A stretch of DNA of 54,866 bases from Deltaproteobacteria bacterium (GTDB lineage: Bacteria; Desulfobacterota; Binatia; Binatales; Binataceae), in assembly GCA_021794015.1 (NCBI GenBank), contig JAJYRQ010000025.1, forward strand, positions 1-54,866, in the 5' to 3' direction. The notes beneath the pieces were generated by a model, which searched no databases, had not been told where the DNA came from, and was given only the letters and a program-made list of their open reading frames with translations. Positions 45,091-53,416 of the stretch are shown here, piece after piece (the stretch's first letter is position 1; each line of letters opens with the position of its first letter). A program made the position numbers and the translations under genes.

Positions 45091-45908
45091 TTCGGGGGCG
45101 GCCGGCGCTGCTGCGGGGTGCTGGCGGCGGCGTCACGGCGGCACAGTCGGGTAGCGGCGCAGCGCTTTGGCGGCGCCCGAGGGGGGGCCGGTCTTTGGCG
45201 GCGGCGCCTCTGCTGCTTCTGGCCTTGATGCTTCTTGTAGCCGGCTCGGCTCCGGCTCTCGCTGCTGCAAGTGAGGCTGGCGCAATCGGCGGAAGGGTGC
45301 GCTTTGACGGTCCGCTCCCGAAGCCGAAGCTTCTGGAGATTAGCAAGGACCGCGGCGTATGCGGCGCAGGGTCGCACTATGCCCAGGATTTGGTAGTTGG
45401 CGCCGGCGGCGGAATCCGCTACGCCGTCGTCAGCGTGACCGGCTTAAGCGACGGCGCCGGCTTCGAGCCGCTGCCCCGCGTGCGCTTCGAGCAGAAAGAG
45501 TGCGAGTATCGGCCGCACGTGCTCGCCTTTCCCGCGGGCAGCACCGTGGAAATCATCAACGCCGACGGTATCCTTCACACCATCCACACCGACTCGGTAA
45601 AGAATCCGGCCTTCAACCTGGCACAGCCGGGTTTCAAGAAGCGCATCTCGGTCGTCATCCGGTATCCTGAGCTTATCCAGGTCACCTGCGACGCCCACAA
45701 CTGGATGAAGGCGTTCTGGTTTGCGGCAGCCAACCCCTATTACGCGGTGACCGACCACGACGGCGCCTTCGTTATCCGTAACGTTCCTGCCGGTAAGTAC
45801 CGCCTCGAGGTGTGGCAGGAAAAACTCGGAACCTTAAGTCGCGAGGTCACGGTCGCGCCGGACCGGACGACGACCGTCGAGTTCGTTTACCGGCCCAGCA
45901 AAAGCTAA
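45087..45908 (+). CDS. Exported cupredoxin-like copper protein
   Basis: A 273-residue protein. After a polar N-terminus, residues 38-60 form a signal-peptide-like hydrophobic stretch ending ALAA. The middle contains ECEYRPHVLAFPAGSTVEII, HTIHTDS and VTCDAHNWMKAFW: His164, Cys201, His204 and Met207 form a type-1 copper arrangement. The C-terminal 60 residues (VTDHDGAFVIRNVPAGKYRL) are a carboxypeptidase-regulatory-like beta sandwich. Probably a periplasmic electron carrier or copper binder. The GTG start overlaps the methyltransferase stop, so the two are translationally coupled. Confidence 0.82.
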   Translation: MIRGRPALLRGAGGGVTAAQSGSGAALWRRPRGGRSLAAAPLLLLALMLLVAGSAPALAAASEAGAIGGRVRFDGPLPKPKLLEISKDRGVCGAGSHYAQDLVVGAGGGIRYAVVSVTGLSDGAGFEPLPRVRFEQKECEYRPHVLAFPAGSTVEIINADGILHTIHTDSVKNPAFNLAQPGFKKRISVVIRYPELIQVTCDAHNWMKAFWFAAANPYYAVTDHDGAFVIRNVPAGKYRLEVWQEKLGTLSREVTVAPDRTTTVEFVYRPSKS

Positions 45909-45957
45909 ATGCAGTTTCATAAACGGTTTGGCTGAGCTCGCGACGCTGGCTTATGCC

Positions 45958-46101
45958 GTCACGCGGGGTTGCTTCTTTGCAGCCATGCCGAGTTGCCTTT
46001 TTTCTGCCATGCAGAGCCTCCTCTTTCCTGTCTTGCTGAACTTCTCCTTTTCTGTCACCCTGAGCTTCCTTCTCTGTGTCACCGTGAGCGAAACGAAGGG
46101 C
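45958..46101. repeat. Tandem 24-base imperfect repeat (six units)
   Basis: Units begin at 45958, 45982, 46006, 46030, 46054 and 46078, each exactly 24 bases. Most begin GTCA or GCCA with -GAG- at positions 8-11, and end in a pyrimidine-rich CTTYTTTCT-like stretch. The last unit (GTCACCGTGAGCGAA) runs into the inverted-repeat element. Non-coding; open frames through it are by-products of the 24-base period being divisible by three. Confidence 0.65.
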
Positions 46102-46215
46102 CTACGCGAAGCGATTTGTCTGCTAGCAGCGTGGCGAACCCGCCTGCCTGCGCCGCCGGGGCATGCAGGTCGCTGCGCGCAGATTCTTCGCTGCGCAGAC
46201 TTCGCTCAGAATCAC
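46078..46215. repeat. Hairpin-type intergenic repeat with GTGAGCGAA / TTCGCTCAGAATCAC arms
   Basis: The left arm GTCACCGTGAGCGAA (46078-46092) is the complement, with a few mismatches, of TTCGCTCAGAATCAC (46201-46215). The interior carries further short palindromes (CTGCGC...GCGCAG). TGTCATCCTGAGCGAG at 54851-54866 is a related sequence. It resembles the GTCATTCTGAGCGAAG elements scattered through many uncultivated bacterial genomes; it has no coding capacity. Confidence 0.6.
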
Positions 46216-46289
46216 ATCCACGCTTCACGGTCATCTATGAGGCCGCCTCTAACCTGAAGCGCCGGCAGGCGCCGAAGGCGAGAAATCGT

Positions 46290-46664
46290 ATGGCGAAAAT
46301 CACGGCCGTAAGCCGAGTTGAAATTGCCGCTTTGGACCTCGAACAGGCGGCGATTGCCTGGCGGCAGAACTTCGATTTGACGCCGCTTGCGGCCGCGACC
46401 AGGGACGAGGTGCGCCTTACGCTGGGTGGCGTGGAAATCCGCCTGCTACCAGGATCGGCGCCAGGCGCCGCCGGCCCCGCGTCGGAGCCTGGGATGCGCG
46501 CGCTTTGGCTTGAGGCCGACGATGTGGCCGCGTTGGCGCAAAGGCTTGACGCTGCCGGCGTGGCCCGTCAGCCGATCCGGATCGAGCAGGGCCGCCGCGT
46601 GCTCGAGATCGATCCGGTGGCCGCCGGTAACGTCGCGCTCTTCATCTTCGACCAAAAGGGCTGA
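46290..46664 (+). CDS. VOC (glyoxalase/bleomycin-resistance fold) family protein
   Basis: A 124-residue single VOC module set. SRVEIAALDLEQAAIAWRQN is the typical first strand-helix, followed by VRLTLGGVEIRLLPG, LWLEADDVAALAQRLDAAGV and a closing ALFIFDQ strand. A first metal-site residue of the usual H/E kind is not evident, so enzymatic activity is doubtful. ATG 46290 has AAGGCGAG upstream; the open frame before it runs through the repeat. Function unknown. Confidence 0.75.
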   Translation: MAKITAVSRVEIAALDLEQAAIAWRQNFDLTPLAAATRDEVRLTLGGVEIRLLPGSAPGAAGPASEPGMRALWLEADDVAALAQRLDAAGVARQPIRIEQGRRVLEIDPVAAGNVALFIFDQKG

Positions 46665-46801
46665 CCTGGCGCGCCAACGCCTCCTGGCGCAGCCGCCCAA
46701 GGGCGACGGCGCAAGCCTCACGATCCGCTGCGCTCTTCCCCGCTCACGGACGGCGGGCGCCAACGCTAAACCTCGCTAATTCGGCCGACAGGAGACGTGT
46801 G

Positions 46802-47068
46802 ATGCCGGAAGATATCCATCCTGAGGCGAAGAGGCTGCTTGAAGATAGCGGTTACCTGTGGGACGCGTGCATGTTTGCTTTTCGGCGGAAGCGTCGAGTA
46901 GGCATAGAATCAACGGAGGAATACCGGGCTGATCCAGCGATAATCTCGTACGACGAGTTATCGGACCATGGTCTGGCTGCGACGGGTGATGCGTTCCAGC
47001 TCAGCAGGGACGAGAAGGAGCAAGCCTTGGGCTGGCTTCGCGACCGAATTCGGGAGCTGGAACAATGA
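46802..47068 (+). CDS. Small hypothetical protein upstream of hicBA relic
   Basis: An 88-residue soluble protein: MPEDIHPEAKRLLEDSGYLW, a basic FRRKRRVG patch, EYRADPAIISYDELSDHGLA, and a final helix SRDEKEQALGWLRDRIRELE. GGAG lies 7 bases before ATG 46802. Its stop overlaps the start of the hicB relic by four bases (ATGA), so it was co-translated with that toxin-antitoxin locus. I do not recognise the family. Less GC-biased codon use than neighbours suggests acquisition together with hicBA. Confidence 0.7.
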   Translation: MPEDIHPEAKRLLEDSGYLWDACMFAFRRKRRVGIESTEEYRADPAIISYDELSDHGLAATGDAFQLSRDEKEQALGWLRDRIRELEQ

Positions 47069-47268
47069 AGATCAAAGTTGTTGGTCGCGAAGCGGAGGAA
47101 CGCGGCTACTGAGCCAAGGTGCCGCCGATACCCGGCTGCGCGACCCAGGGCGAAACATTCGAGGAGCTGCTCGGGAATCTCGATGAAGCGGTCGACGGTT
47201 GCCTGTCAGTCGAAAGAAGCGCGCCGAAGGCGAGCGGCAAGCATCGAGTCGTCGAGATCATCGCGTGA
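47065..47268 (+). pseudogene. hicB: hicB antitoxin with in-frame stop
   Basis: The ATG at 47065 opens KIKVVGREAEERGY, then TGA at 47110-47112. The same frame continues AKVPPIPGCATQGETFEELL, GNLDEAVDGCLSVE and ends at TGA 47266. This matches the HicB antitoxin fold (Y-x-A-x-VP-x-PGC-x-x-x-G-x-T-x-E-E) over its whole normal length of about 67 residues. The stop replaces a residue that is usually aromatic or a Val, so a single TGG-to-TGA change would explain it. Confidence 0.75.
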
Positions 47269-47433
47269 GGCCCCTTTTCGAGGACGGAGTTTGCGAAGGT
47301 CGGGGAGTGCCGCGGATGGAAATTGCTTCGCCTGCACGGGAGCCATCATATTTACCGCAGACCGGGTAGCGCAGTGCGGCCTTCGATCCCGATGCACGGC
47401 CGCCGGTCGGCTATTGACAACTGCACAATATAG
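47269..47433 (+). pseudogene. hicA: hicA toxin relic, no start codon, 3' truncated
   Basis: Directly after the hicB stop and in the same frame, the sequence reads TEFAKVGECRGWKLLRLHGS, HHIYRRPGSAVRPSIPMHG, the HicA dsRBD-like core including the catalytic His of SHHIY. No ATG, GTG or TTG exists in frame before the core. After PMHG the frame runs only 10 more unrelated residues to TAG 47431, so the C-terminal helix is lost. The locus is therefore an inactive hicBA pair. Confidence 0.72.
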
Positions 47434-47647
47434 TTACACAGGCTCCGCGCGGTCGCGGGCGCCTCTGTCGTTCTTGCGCGCGGCGCGGGCCGTACCGCGG
47501 CCCGCGCTACCAACGGTAGCGCAACGGCGCATCATTCGCCGCTCCGTCCAGCCGGCGCCCACGCCGCGGCCCGGCATCCCTCGCGCGCGCCAGGCCACTG
47601 CGTGGCGGCGGGGACACGTGACGCACATCCCCGCATTGCGCTCCCGC

Positions 47648-47693
47648 TGGTCGGGCAAGCTGCCGTGCGGTCAGCACTGCGCGCGGGAATGAC
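47648..47693. repeat. Dispersed repeat R2, copy 1
   Basis: A 23-base block beginning TGGTCGGGCAAGCTG (47648-47670) is identical to 54600-54622. Similarity continues through AGCAC-GCGCGCG-GTGACAG-like sequence for about 20 more bases. Both copies are intergenic. Confidence 0.65.
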
Positions 47694-47771
47694 AGAGGTG
47701 GGGCGTCCGCCTCCTCTTTGTCACCCGCGCGGTACGCTGCGGGTCGCCAACCAAATGGGTGCGCAACGTCG

Positions 47772-47865
47772 AGATGCGCGGCGTCTGCGGCCATGCGACG
47801 TCACACGCTCGAGAATCACGCACCGAAGTAATCCGACAAGGACGGGGTTGTCACTACAATATACA
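47772..47865. repeat. Dispersed repeat R1, copy 2
   Basis: The core 47811-47865 (GAGAATCACGC ... TGTCACTACAATAT) and flank 47772-47793 match 71-146 near the window start, in the same orientation, about 47.7 kb apart. Confidence 0.55.
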
Positions 47866-48044
47866 GTCATCAGGAGGCGCGGTCGGCTCGCGCAGCTGAC
47901 GAAGCTTGCGGGCGTTGAGGAAAGCGGCTTGGGATAGCTTTGGCGCGCCTGGTAAGAGCCGGGTGCGGAACTGGGTATCCTGCCAGCCTGCCGGTAGGAG
48001 TCTCGGCAGGGCTGTGCGGCTTGTGGCGCGAGCGGGGGGAGAGG

Positions 48045-49217
48045 TCAGATGGCGGCGGGCTCCTCGGGCAGGTAGCCTTCGGCGAGTAGCGACTTCGAGA
48101 TGAGAAGACGCTGGATTTCGCTGGTGCCCTCGCCGATCTCGGCCAGCTTGGCGTCGCGCATGTAGCGCTCCACCGGAAACTCCGACATGTAGCCGTAGCC
48201 GCCGTGGAGTTGGACCGCCTTGGTCGTAACCCACATCGCGGCCTCCGAGGCGTAGAGCTTGGCGATCGAGGCTGCGCGGCCCACCGGCCGACCCCGGTCC
48301 TTAAGGCGCGCCGCCCGGCAGGCGAGCAGCCAGGCGGCCTCGACCCGGGTCGCCATATCGGCGAGCATCCATTGCACGCCCTGGAAGTCGGCGATGCGCT
48401 GGCCGAACTGGGTCCGCTGGCGGACGTAGGCGAGCGCCTCTTCCAGGCCGGCGCGGGCGATACCCACCGCAAAGGCGGCCACGCCGATGCGTCCCCCTTC
48501 GAGCACCTTGAGGGTTTGCCGGTAGCCGGCGTTCAACTCGCCGATAAGCGCGCCCGCGGGCACGACCACGTCTTCGAAGATGACCTCGCCGGTGTCCGAG
48601 GCGCGAAGCCCCAGCTTTTCGATCCTGCGCCCGTTGCGCAGCCCCTTGACCCCGCGCTCGACGATGAAGGCCGAGGCGCCGTCGCGCCCTCCCTGGGCGC
48701 TGGTGGCGGCGTTGACCACGTAGACGTCGGCGACGGTGCCGTTGGTGATGAACATCTTGGCGCCGTTTATCGTCCAGTTGTCGCCGCTGCGGACCGCGCG
48801 GGTGCGCATTGCCGCGGCGTCCGATCCCGTGTCGGGTTCGGTAAGGCACCAGGCGCCGATGAGCTTGCCGGACACCAGCCCGGGCAGGTAGCGGATGCGC
48901 TGCTCGTCGCCGGCGAACAGCGCGATGTGCGCGCCGGCCAGCGAGACGTGGGCCGCGTAGGTGAGCCCGACCGAGGCGTCGTGGCGCGACAGGCATTCGG
49001 TTGCGGTGAGCAGGGAGAGCGTGTCGGCGCCGCCGCCGCCCCAGCGCGGCTCGAAGGCGATGCCCAGGAAGCCCAGCTCGCCCAGTTGCTCGATTACGCG
49101 GCGGGGAAAGATGCCTTCGCGGTCCCAGCGGGCGCGGTGCGGCAGAATTTCGCGCGCGGCGAACTGGTCGAGCGTTTGGCGGATTTGCTGCTGCTCGGGA
49201 CTAAGATCGAAATCCAT
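48045..49217 (-). CDS. Acyl-CoA dehydrogenase (short/branched-chain type)
   Basis: A 390-residue FAD enzyme. TEPDTGSDAAAMRTRA, INGAKMFITNGT, FGQRIADFQGVQWMLAD and HGGYGYMSEFPVERYMRDAK are standard. The catalytic Glu is in the normal C-terminal position (IGEGTSEIQ, Glu363), and helix G has GGRIGVA, as in short-chain rather than isovaleryl enzymes. AAAGGT precedes the ATG by 4 bases. Last gene of the mutase operon, 33 bases after the B12 subunit; plausibly acts on the mutase substrate or product side. Confidence 0.92.
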   Translation of the reverse strand: MDFDLSPEQQQIRQTLDQFAAREILPHRARWDREGIFPRRVIEQLGELGFLGIAFEPRWGGGGADTLSLLTATECLSRHDASVGLTYAAHVSLAGAHIALFAGDEQRIRYLPGLVSGKLIGAWCLTEPDTGSDAAAMRTRAVRSGDNWTINGAKMFITNGTVADVYVVNAATSAQGGRDGASAFIVERGVKGLRNGRRIEKLGLRASDTGEVIFEDVVVPAGALIGELNAGYRQTLKVLEGGRIGVAAFAVGIARAGLEEALAYVRQRTQFGQRIADFQGVQWMLADMATRVEAAWLLACRAARLKDRGRPVGRAASIAKLYASEAAMWVTTKAVQLHGGYGYMSEFPVERYMRDAKLAEIGEGTSEIQRLLISKSLLAEGYLPEEPAAI

Positions 49218-49250
49218 GGCGACCTTTGCGCTGGCCGGCCGGGCGGCGTG

Positions 49251-49667
49251 CTAGGCGCGCGGCGCGACGTTTTGGCGCACCCACTCGATGATTTCCTGGG
49301 TCGAGGCGCCGGGGGTGAAAAGCTCCTTGACGCCGGCCTGTTTAAGCTTCTGGATGTCGTCGGGCGGCATGATTCCGCCGCCGAAGAGGACCACGTCCTC
49401 GGCACCCCGCTCGCGCAAAAGCCTAAGCAGGTCGGGAAACAGCGTCAGGTGCGCGCCCGAAAGGATGCTAAGCCCGACGGCGTCCACGTCTTCCTGGAGC
49501 GCCGCCTCGGCGATCATCTCGGGGGTTTGATGAAGCCCGGTGTAGATGACTTCGAAGCCGGCGTCGCGCAGGGCCCGGGCGATTATCTTGGCTCCTCGGT
49601 CGTGGCCGTCAAGCCCGGCTTTCGCCACCAGGATGCGGATTCGCCGCTCGCTCACGTCTAGAGCCAT
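49251..49667 (-). CDS. B12-binding small subunit of acyl-CoA mutase
   Basis: A 138-residue cobalamin-binding domain. The lower-ligand motif D-x-H-x-x-G is seen in [20 protein letters not shown], with [17 protein letters not shown] and [10 protein letters not shown] as the expected second and third blocks. Size and sequence match separately encoded small subunits of isobutyryl-CoA or archaeal-type methylmalonyl-CoA mutase. It overlaps the end of the large-subunit gene by 10 bases (ATG 49667), so the two are coupled. Confidence 0.93.
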   Translation of the reverse strand: MALDVSERRIRILVAKAGLDGHDRGAKIIARALRDAGFEVIYTGLHQTPEMIAEAALQEDVDAVGLSILSGAHLTLFPDLLRLLRERGAEDVVLFGGGIMPPDDIQKLKQAGVKELFTPGASTQEIIEWVRQNVAPRA

Positions 49668-51289
49668 CCCGGGTCGGTGTAAACGCCGAATTCCTGGCGG
49701 AAGACGTCGCAGATTTCGCCCACCGTGGCCTCGCTGCGCACCGCCTCGCAAATCGGCTCCATCAGGTTTTCCCCGCTGCGGCAGGCGCGGGCGACCCGGC
49801 TGAGCGCGCTGCCGACCGCCGAAAAATCACGTTCGCGCTTGAACTTGCGCACCCGGTAGACCTGCCGCTCCTCGATTTCCGGATCGATGCGCAGGGTATT
49901 GATGGGCCGTTCTTCGGCCACCTGGTACTTGTTGACGCCGACCACGGTCTTGGCGCCCTCTTCGAGCTGGCGCTGGTACTTGAAGGCGGCGTCGGCGATT
50001 TCGCGCTGGGGAAAGCCAAGTTCGATCGCGCGCAGCATCCCGCCCATCTCGTCGATGCGCCGGATGTAGTCGAACGCCTCGGCCTCCATCCGGTCGGTCA
50101 GGACCTCGACGGCGTAGCTTCCGCCCAACGGGTCGATGGTGTTGGTGACGCCGGTTTCCTCGGCGATTATCTGCTGGGTTCTGAGCGCGACGGTGACCGC
50201 CTCTTCGCTGGGCAGCGCCAGGGTTTCGTCCATCGAGTTGGTGTGCAGCGACTGGGCGCCGCCGAGCACCGCGGCCAGCGCCTGGATCGCCACGCGCACG
50301 ATGTTGTTGAGCGGCTGCTGGGCGGTGAGCGAGGCGCCGGCGGTCTGGGCGTGCGTGCGCAGCGTCATCGAGCGGGCGCGGGTGGCGCCGAAGCGTTCCT
50401 TCATCAACCGGGCCCAGAGCCGGCGCGCGGCGCGCAGCTTGGCCACCTCTTCCAGGAAATCGTTGTGCACGTTCCAGAAAAAGGAGAGCCGCGGCGCGAA
50501 CTCGTCCACCGCCAGCCCCCGCTTGAGCGCCTCCTCGACGTAGCAGAGGCCGTCGGCCAGCGTAAAGGCCAGTTCCTGGACCGCGGTCGAGCCGGCCTCG
50601 CGGATGTGGTAGCCGGAGATGGACACCGGATGCCAGCGCGGCACCCGCCGGGCGCAGAACTCGATCGTGTCGGTGACGATTCGCAGCGCCGGGCGCGGCG
50701 GACAAATCCACTCCTTTTGCGCGATGTACTCCTTGAGCATGTCGTTCTGGGTCGTGCCCCCCAGCTTTTCCCACGCCACGCCCTGCCGCTCGGCCGTCAC
50801 CAAGTACATCGCCAGCGCCACCGAGGCCGAACAGTTGATCGTCATCGAGGTCGTGATCCGGTCGAGCGGGATCGCGTCGAACAGCCGCATCATGTCGTGG
50901 ATCGAGGTGACCGAGGTGCCTTCGCGTCCCACCTCGCCGCGTGAGCGCTCGTGGTCGGCATCGTAGCCCATCAGGGTGGGCATGTCGAAGGCGGTCGAGA
51001 GTCCGGTCTGTCCCTGAGCGAGCAGGAAGCGAAAGCGCGCGTTGGTGTCCTCGGCAAGCCCGAAGCCGCCAAACTGCCGCATCGTCCAGAGCCGCCCCCG
51101 GTACATCGAGGGATAGACGCCGCGCGTGTAAGGGTACAGCCCCGCATAGCCGAGCTTGCCCTCGTAATCGCCGCTTACATCCTCAGGCGTGTAGAGCGGG
51201 GCGATTTCCATGTCGGAGACGGTGGAGAAACGCTGCTGCCGCTCCGGGCTTGAGCGGTAGACCTCTTCCAGCCACTGACGCTTGTCCAC
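49658..51289 (-). CDS. Acyl-CoA mutase large subunit (methylmalonyl-CoA mutase family, isobutyryl-CoA mutase-like)
   Basis: A 543-residue TIM-barrel subunit of an adenosylcobalamin carbon-skeleton mutase without its own B12 domain. [47 protein letters not shown] and [18 protein letters not shown] are family blocks. The two residues that distinguish methylmalonyl-CoA mutase (Tyr89, Arg207) from isobutyryl-CoA mutase (Phe80, Gln198) read Phe73 (MRQFGGF) and Gln191 (EYIAQKEW), so isobutyryl/n-butyryl-CoA interconversion is the better prediction. The start GTG 51289 has GAGGAG upstream and falls 10 bases after the preceding gene. No MeaB/ArgK G-protein is nearby. Confidence 0.92.
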   Translation of the reverse strand: MDKRQWLEEVYRSSPERQQRFSTVSDMEIAPLYTPEDVSGDYEGKLGYAGLYPYTRGVYPSMYRGRLWTMRQFGGFGLAEDTNARFRFLLAQGQTGLSTAFDMPTLMGYDADHERSRGEVGREGTSVTSIHDMMRLFDAIPLDRITTSMTINCSASVALAMYLVTAERQGVAWEKLGGTTQNDMLKEYIAQKEWICPPRPALRIVTDTIEFCARRVPRWHPVSISGYHIREAGSTAVQELAFTLADGLCYVEEALKRGLAVDEFAPRLSFFWNVHNDFLEEVAKLRAARRLWARLMKERFGATRARSMTLRTHAQTAGASLTAQQPLNNIVRVAIQALAAVLGGAQSLHTNSMDETLALPSEEAVTVALRTQQIIAEETGVTNTIDPLGGSYAVEVLTDRMEAEAFDYIRRIDEMGGMLRAIELGFPQREIADAAFKYQRQLEEGAKTVVGVNKYQVAEERPINTLRIDPEIEERQVYRVRKFKRERDFSAVGSALSRVARACRSGENLMEPICEAVRSEATVGEICDVFRQEFGVYTDPGWL

Positions 51290-51299
51290 GGTTCTCCTC

Positions 51300-52445
51300 T
51301 CAGTGCTCGGCAAGGAGCCGTCTTGCGATGACTAGCCGTTGAATTTCCGAGGTGCCCTCGTAGATTTCCGTTATCTTGGCGTCGCGGAAATAGCGCTCGA
51401 CCTTGAACTCGCGGGTGTAGCCGTTGCCGCCGTGGACTTGGACCGCCTCGATCGCGGCGCTCATCGCCGCCTCCGCGGCAAACAGCTTGGCGCTTGCCGC
51501 CTCCCGGATGCAAGGACGCCCAGCGTCCTTCAGCGCCGCGGCCTTGAGCGTCAAGAGCCGCGCCGCGTCGAGTTCGACCGCCATGTCGGCGAGCTTCCAG
51601 CGAATCGCCTGGTAAGAGGCAATCGGCTTGCCGAAGGCTGTTCTCTGGACGGCGTACTTGAGCGACTGTTCCAGCGCGGCGCGGCCGATCCCGACCGCCT
51701 GGGCGGCGATTCCGATGCGTCCGCCGTCCAGCGTGCGCAGGGCCAGCTTGAACCCTTGGCCCTCCTCGCCAAGCAGCCGGTCGCGGGGCACCCGCAGGTC
51801 CTGGAAGCTTAGCTGCGCGCTGTGGGCGCCGTGGATGCCCATCTTCTCCTCGATGCGAACGATCTGCCATCCCGGACGTTCGGTCTCGACGATGAACGCG
51901 CTTATCCCGCGCTGGCCTTGATGCGGGTCGGTTAGGGCGAAGACCACCGCGACTCCGGCCTCGGGCGCGTTGGTGATGAAGTTCTTAGTGCCGTTGATGA
52001 CGTAGCTGTCGCCGTCGCGCACGGCGCGGGTTTTCTGCGCCCCGGCGTCCGAGCCGGCCTGCGGCTCGCTCAGGGCGAAGCATCCGAGCTTTTCTCCCGC
52101 GGCCATCGCGGGCAGAAAAGCCGCCCGCTGCGCCTCGCTGCCGGCGCTCAGGATGGGCCACGAGGCCAGCGAGCTGTGCGCCGACACGATGACCGCCGTG
52201 GCCGCGCACTCGACCGCCAGCTCCTCGACCACCAGCGCGTAGCTCACGTGGTCGAGCCCGGCCCCGCCGTAGCGCTCGGGAACGAAGACGCCGAGCATGC
52301 CAAGCTTTCCCAGCTCCTGGACGGCTTGGCGGGGAAAGCGGCCGGTGCGGTCGGTCTCGACGCCGGCAGCGCTCAGCTTTTCGCGGGCAAAGCGCCGCGC
52401 CGTCTGGCGTGCCTGAGCCTGTTCGCTGGAAAGCTCGAAATTCAT
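51300..52445 (-). CDS. Acyl-CoA dehydrogenase (short-chain, butyryl-CoA-like)
   Basis: A 381-residue FAD enzyme close to the SCAD type. [65 protein letters not shown] and [20 protein letters not shown] are present, and the catalytic Glu363 is in IYEGTSEIQ. It lies directly upstream of the mutase gene. Butyryl-CoA made by the mutase would be a natural substrate, giving crotonyl-CoA for the adjacent crotonase. No electron-transfer flavoprotein gene is in the window. Confidence 0.93.
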   Translation of the reverse strand: MNFELSSEQAQARQTARRFAREKLSAAGVETDRTGRFPRQAVQELGKLGMLGVFVPERYGGAGLDHVSYALVVEELAVECAATAVIVSAHSSLASWPILSAGSEAQRAAFLPAMAAGEKLGCFALSEPQAGSDAGAQKTRAVRDGDSYVINGTKNFITNAPEAGVAVVFALTDPHQGQRGISAFIVETERPGWQIVRIEEKMGIHGAHSAQLSFQDLRVPRDRLLGEEGQGFKLALRTLDGGRIGIAAQAVGIGRAALEQSLKYAVQRTAFGKPIASYQAIRWKLADMAVELDAARLLTLKAAALKDAGRPCIREAASAKLFAAEAAMSAAIEAVQVHGGNGYTREFKVERYFRDAKITEIYEGTSEIQRLVIARRLLAEH

Positions 52446-52586
52446 TTCCGCTCCGGCCGGCCAGAGTCCGCGCGAACACCGCGCGGCTAAAAGCGGCCCG
52501 CCTGCGCCGCTTCGGCCACGGTTTCTTAATAGCGCAGTCCGGCCCGGCGGTCGAGAGTTAACTTGCCGGGCTCTTTACCCCGGCCG

Positions 52587-53369
52587 TTACCGGCCGAGCC
52601 ATCTGGGCGGCCGTTTTTCCAGAAACGCCCTGGTCCCTTCGATCCGGTCGGCGCTGGCAAAGGCAACGCCGAAGACCTGCTGCTCGAAGCGCAGGCCGTC
52701 CTCCTCGGCCATCGTTGCCGCGGCATGCAAGGCCGCTTTCGCCTGCCTTAGGGCAAGCGCGGGCTTGGCCGCCAGCGCCTCGGCCATCTTGCGTGCCGCC
52801 GCGCTCAGTTCGCTCGCCGGGACGACCTGGTTGACGAGGCCGGCGCCAAGGGCGGTCGCAGCGTCGATCATCTCGCCCGACATGATCCAGTGCCGCGCCC
52901 TGATATGGCCTATCCGATGCGCCAGCCGCTGGGTGCCTCCGAAGCCGGGGATGAGTCCCAGGTTGATTTCCGGCTGGCCGAAGCGCGCCTTTTCGCTGGC
53001 GACGACCAGGTCGCACGCCAGCAGCAGCTCCAGCCCTCCGCCCAGCGCGAAACCGTTGACCGCGGCAATCACCGGAACCGGCAACTCCTCGATCCCGCGC
53101 ATCACGTGGTGGCCCAGGCGCACGAAATCGAGCGCCTCGACCGTTGACATCGAGCTCAGCGCGCTAATATCGGCGCCTGCCACGAAGGCCCGGTCGCCCG
53201 CGCCCGTGACGAGCAGCACCCGTAGCGCGGGGTCGCGCCGGACCTCGTGCAGCACGCGGGAGACTTCCTCCAGCACGCCGTGGTTAAGCGCGTTTAGGGC
53301 CTGCGGCCGGTTTACCGTGAGCAGCGAAACCGGCCCCTTTTCGAAAAGCGTTTCCTTGAGTTCGAGCAT
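52587..53369 (-). CDS. Enoyl-CoA hydratase
   Basis: A 260-residue crotonase. Both catalytic glutamates of true hydratases are in place: FALGGGLELLLACD and FGQPEINLGLIPGFGGTQRL. The oxyanion motif is AFVAGADISAL. The start at ATG 53369 begins the conserved N-terminus (LELKETLFEKGPVSLLTVNR); the open frame upstream is not conserved. It is placed 47 bases after glpX and 141 bases before the short-chain acyl-CoA dehydrogenase on the same strand, consistent with crotonyl-CoA hydration. Confidence 0.92.
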   Translation of the reverse strand: MLELKETLFEKGPVSLLTVNRPQALNALNHGVLEEVSRVLHEVRRDPALRVLLVTGAGDRAFVAGADISALSSMSTVEALDFVRLGHHVMRGIEELPVPVIAAVNGFALGGGLELLLACDLVVASEKARFGQPEINLGLIPGFGGTQRLAHRIGHIRARHWIMSGEMIDAATALGAGLVNQVVPASELSAAARKMAEALAAKPALALRQAKAALHAAATMAEEDGLRFEQQVFGVAFASADRIEGTRAFLEKRPPRWLGR

Positions 53370-53416
53370 CTGCCTGGCTCCCGGCAAAGCGCGGCTGCTG
53401 AGCCTTGCTTGCCGCC

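Larger units (their letters stand above)
47434..48044. other. Repeat-rich intergenic region
   Basis: About 610 bases with no gene. It contains the second copies of repeats R1 and R2 (listed separately) and GTGACAG-like motifs. Open frames are arginine-rich shadows. The abrupt loss of the hicA 3' end at about 47410-47433 suggests rearrangement at this boundary. Confidence 0.5.

Noticed and set aside
45958..46101. 24-base array as a CRISPR
   Set aside because: Units are contiguous and diverged with no unique spacers between conserved repeats, and no cas gene is present.
47110..47112. TGA in hicB as a possible selenocysteine codon, and TAG at 4465 as read-through
   Set aside because: No SECIS-like hairpin is evident after the TGA, HicB has no selenocysteine form known to me, and both loci show other decay (no hicA start, missing ligase core).
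48204..49661. Plus-strand open frame of 485 codons opposite the acyl-CoA dehydrogenase and B12 subunit genes
   Set aside because: Antisense shadow rich in Asp/Gly/Arg with no motif; the minus-strand genes have full catalytic signatures.
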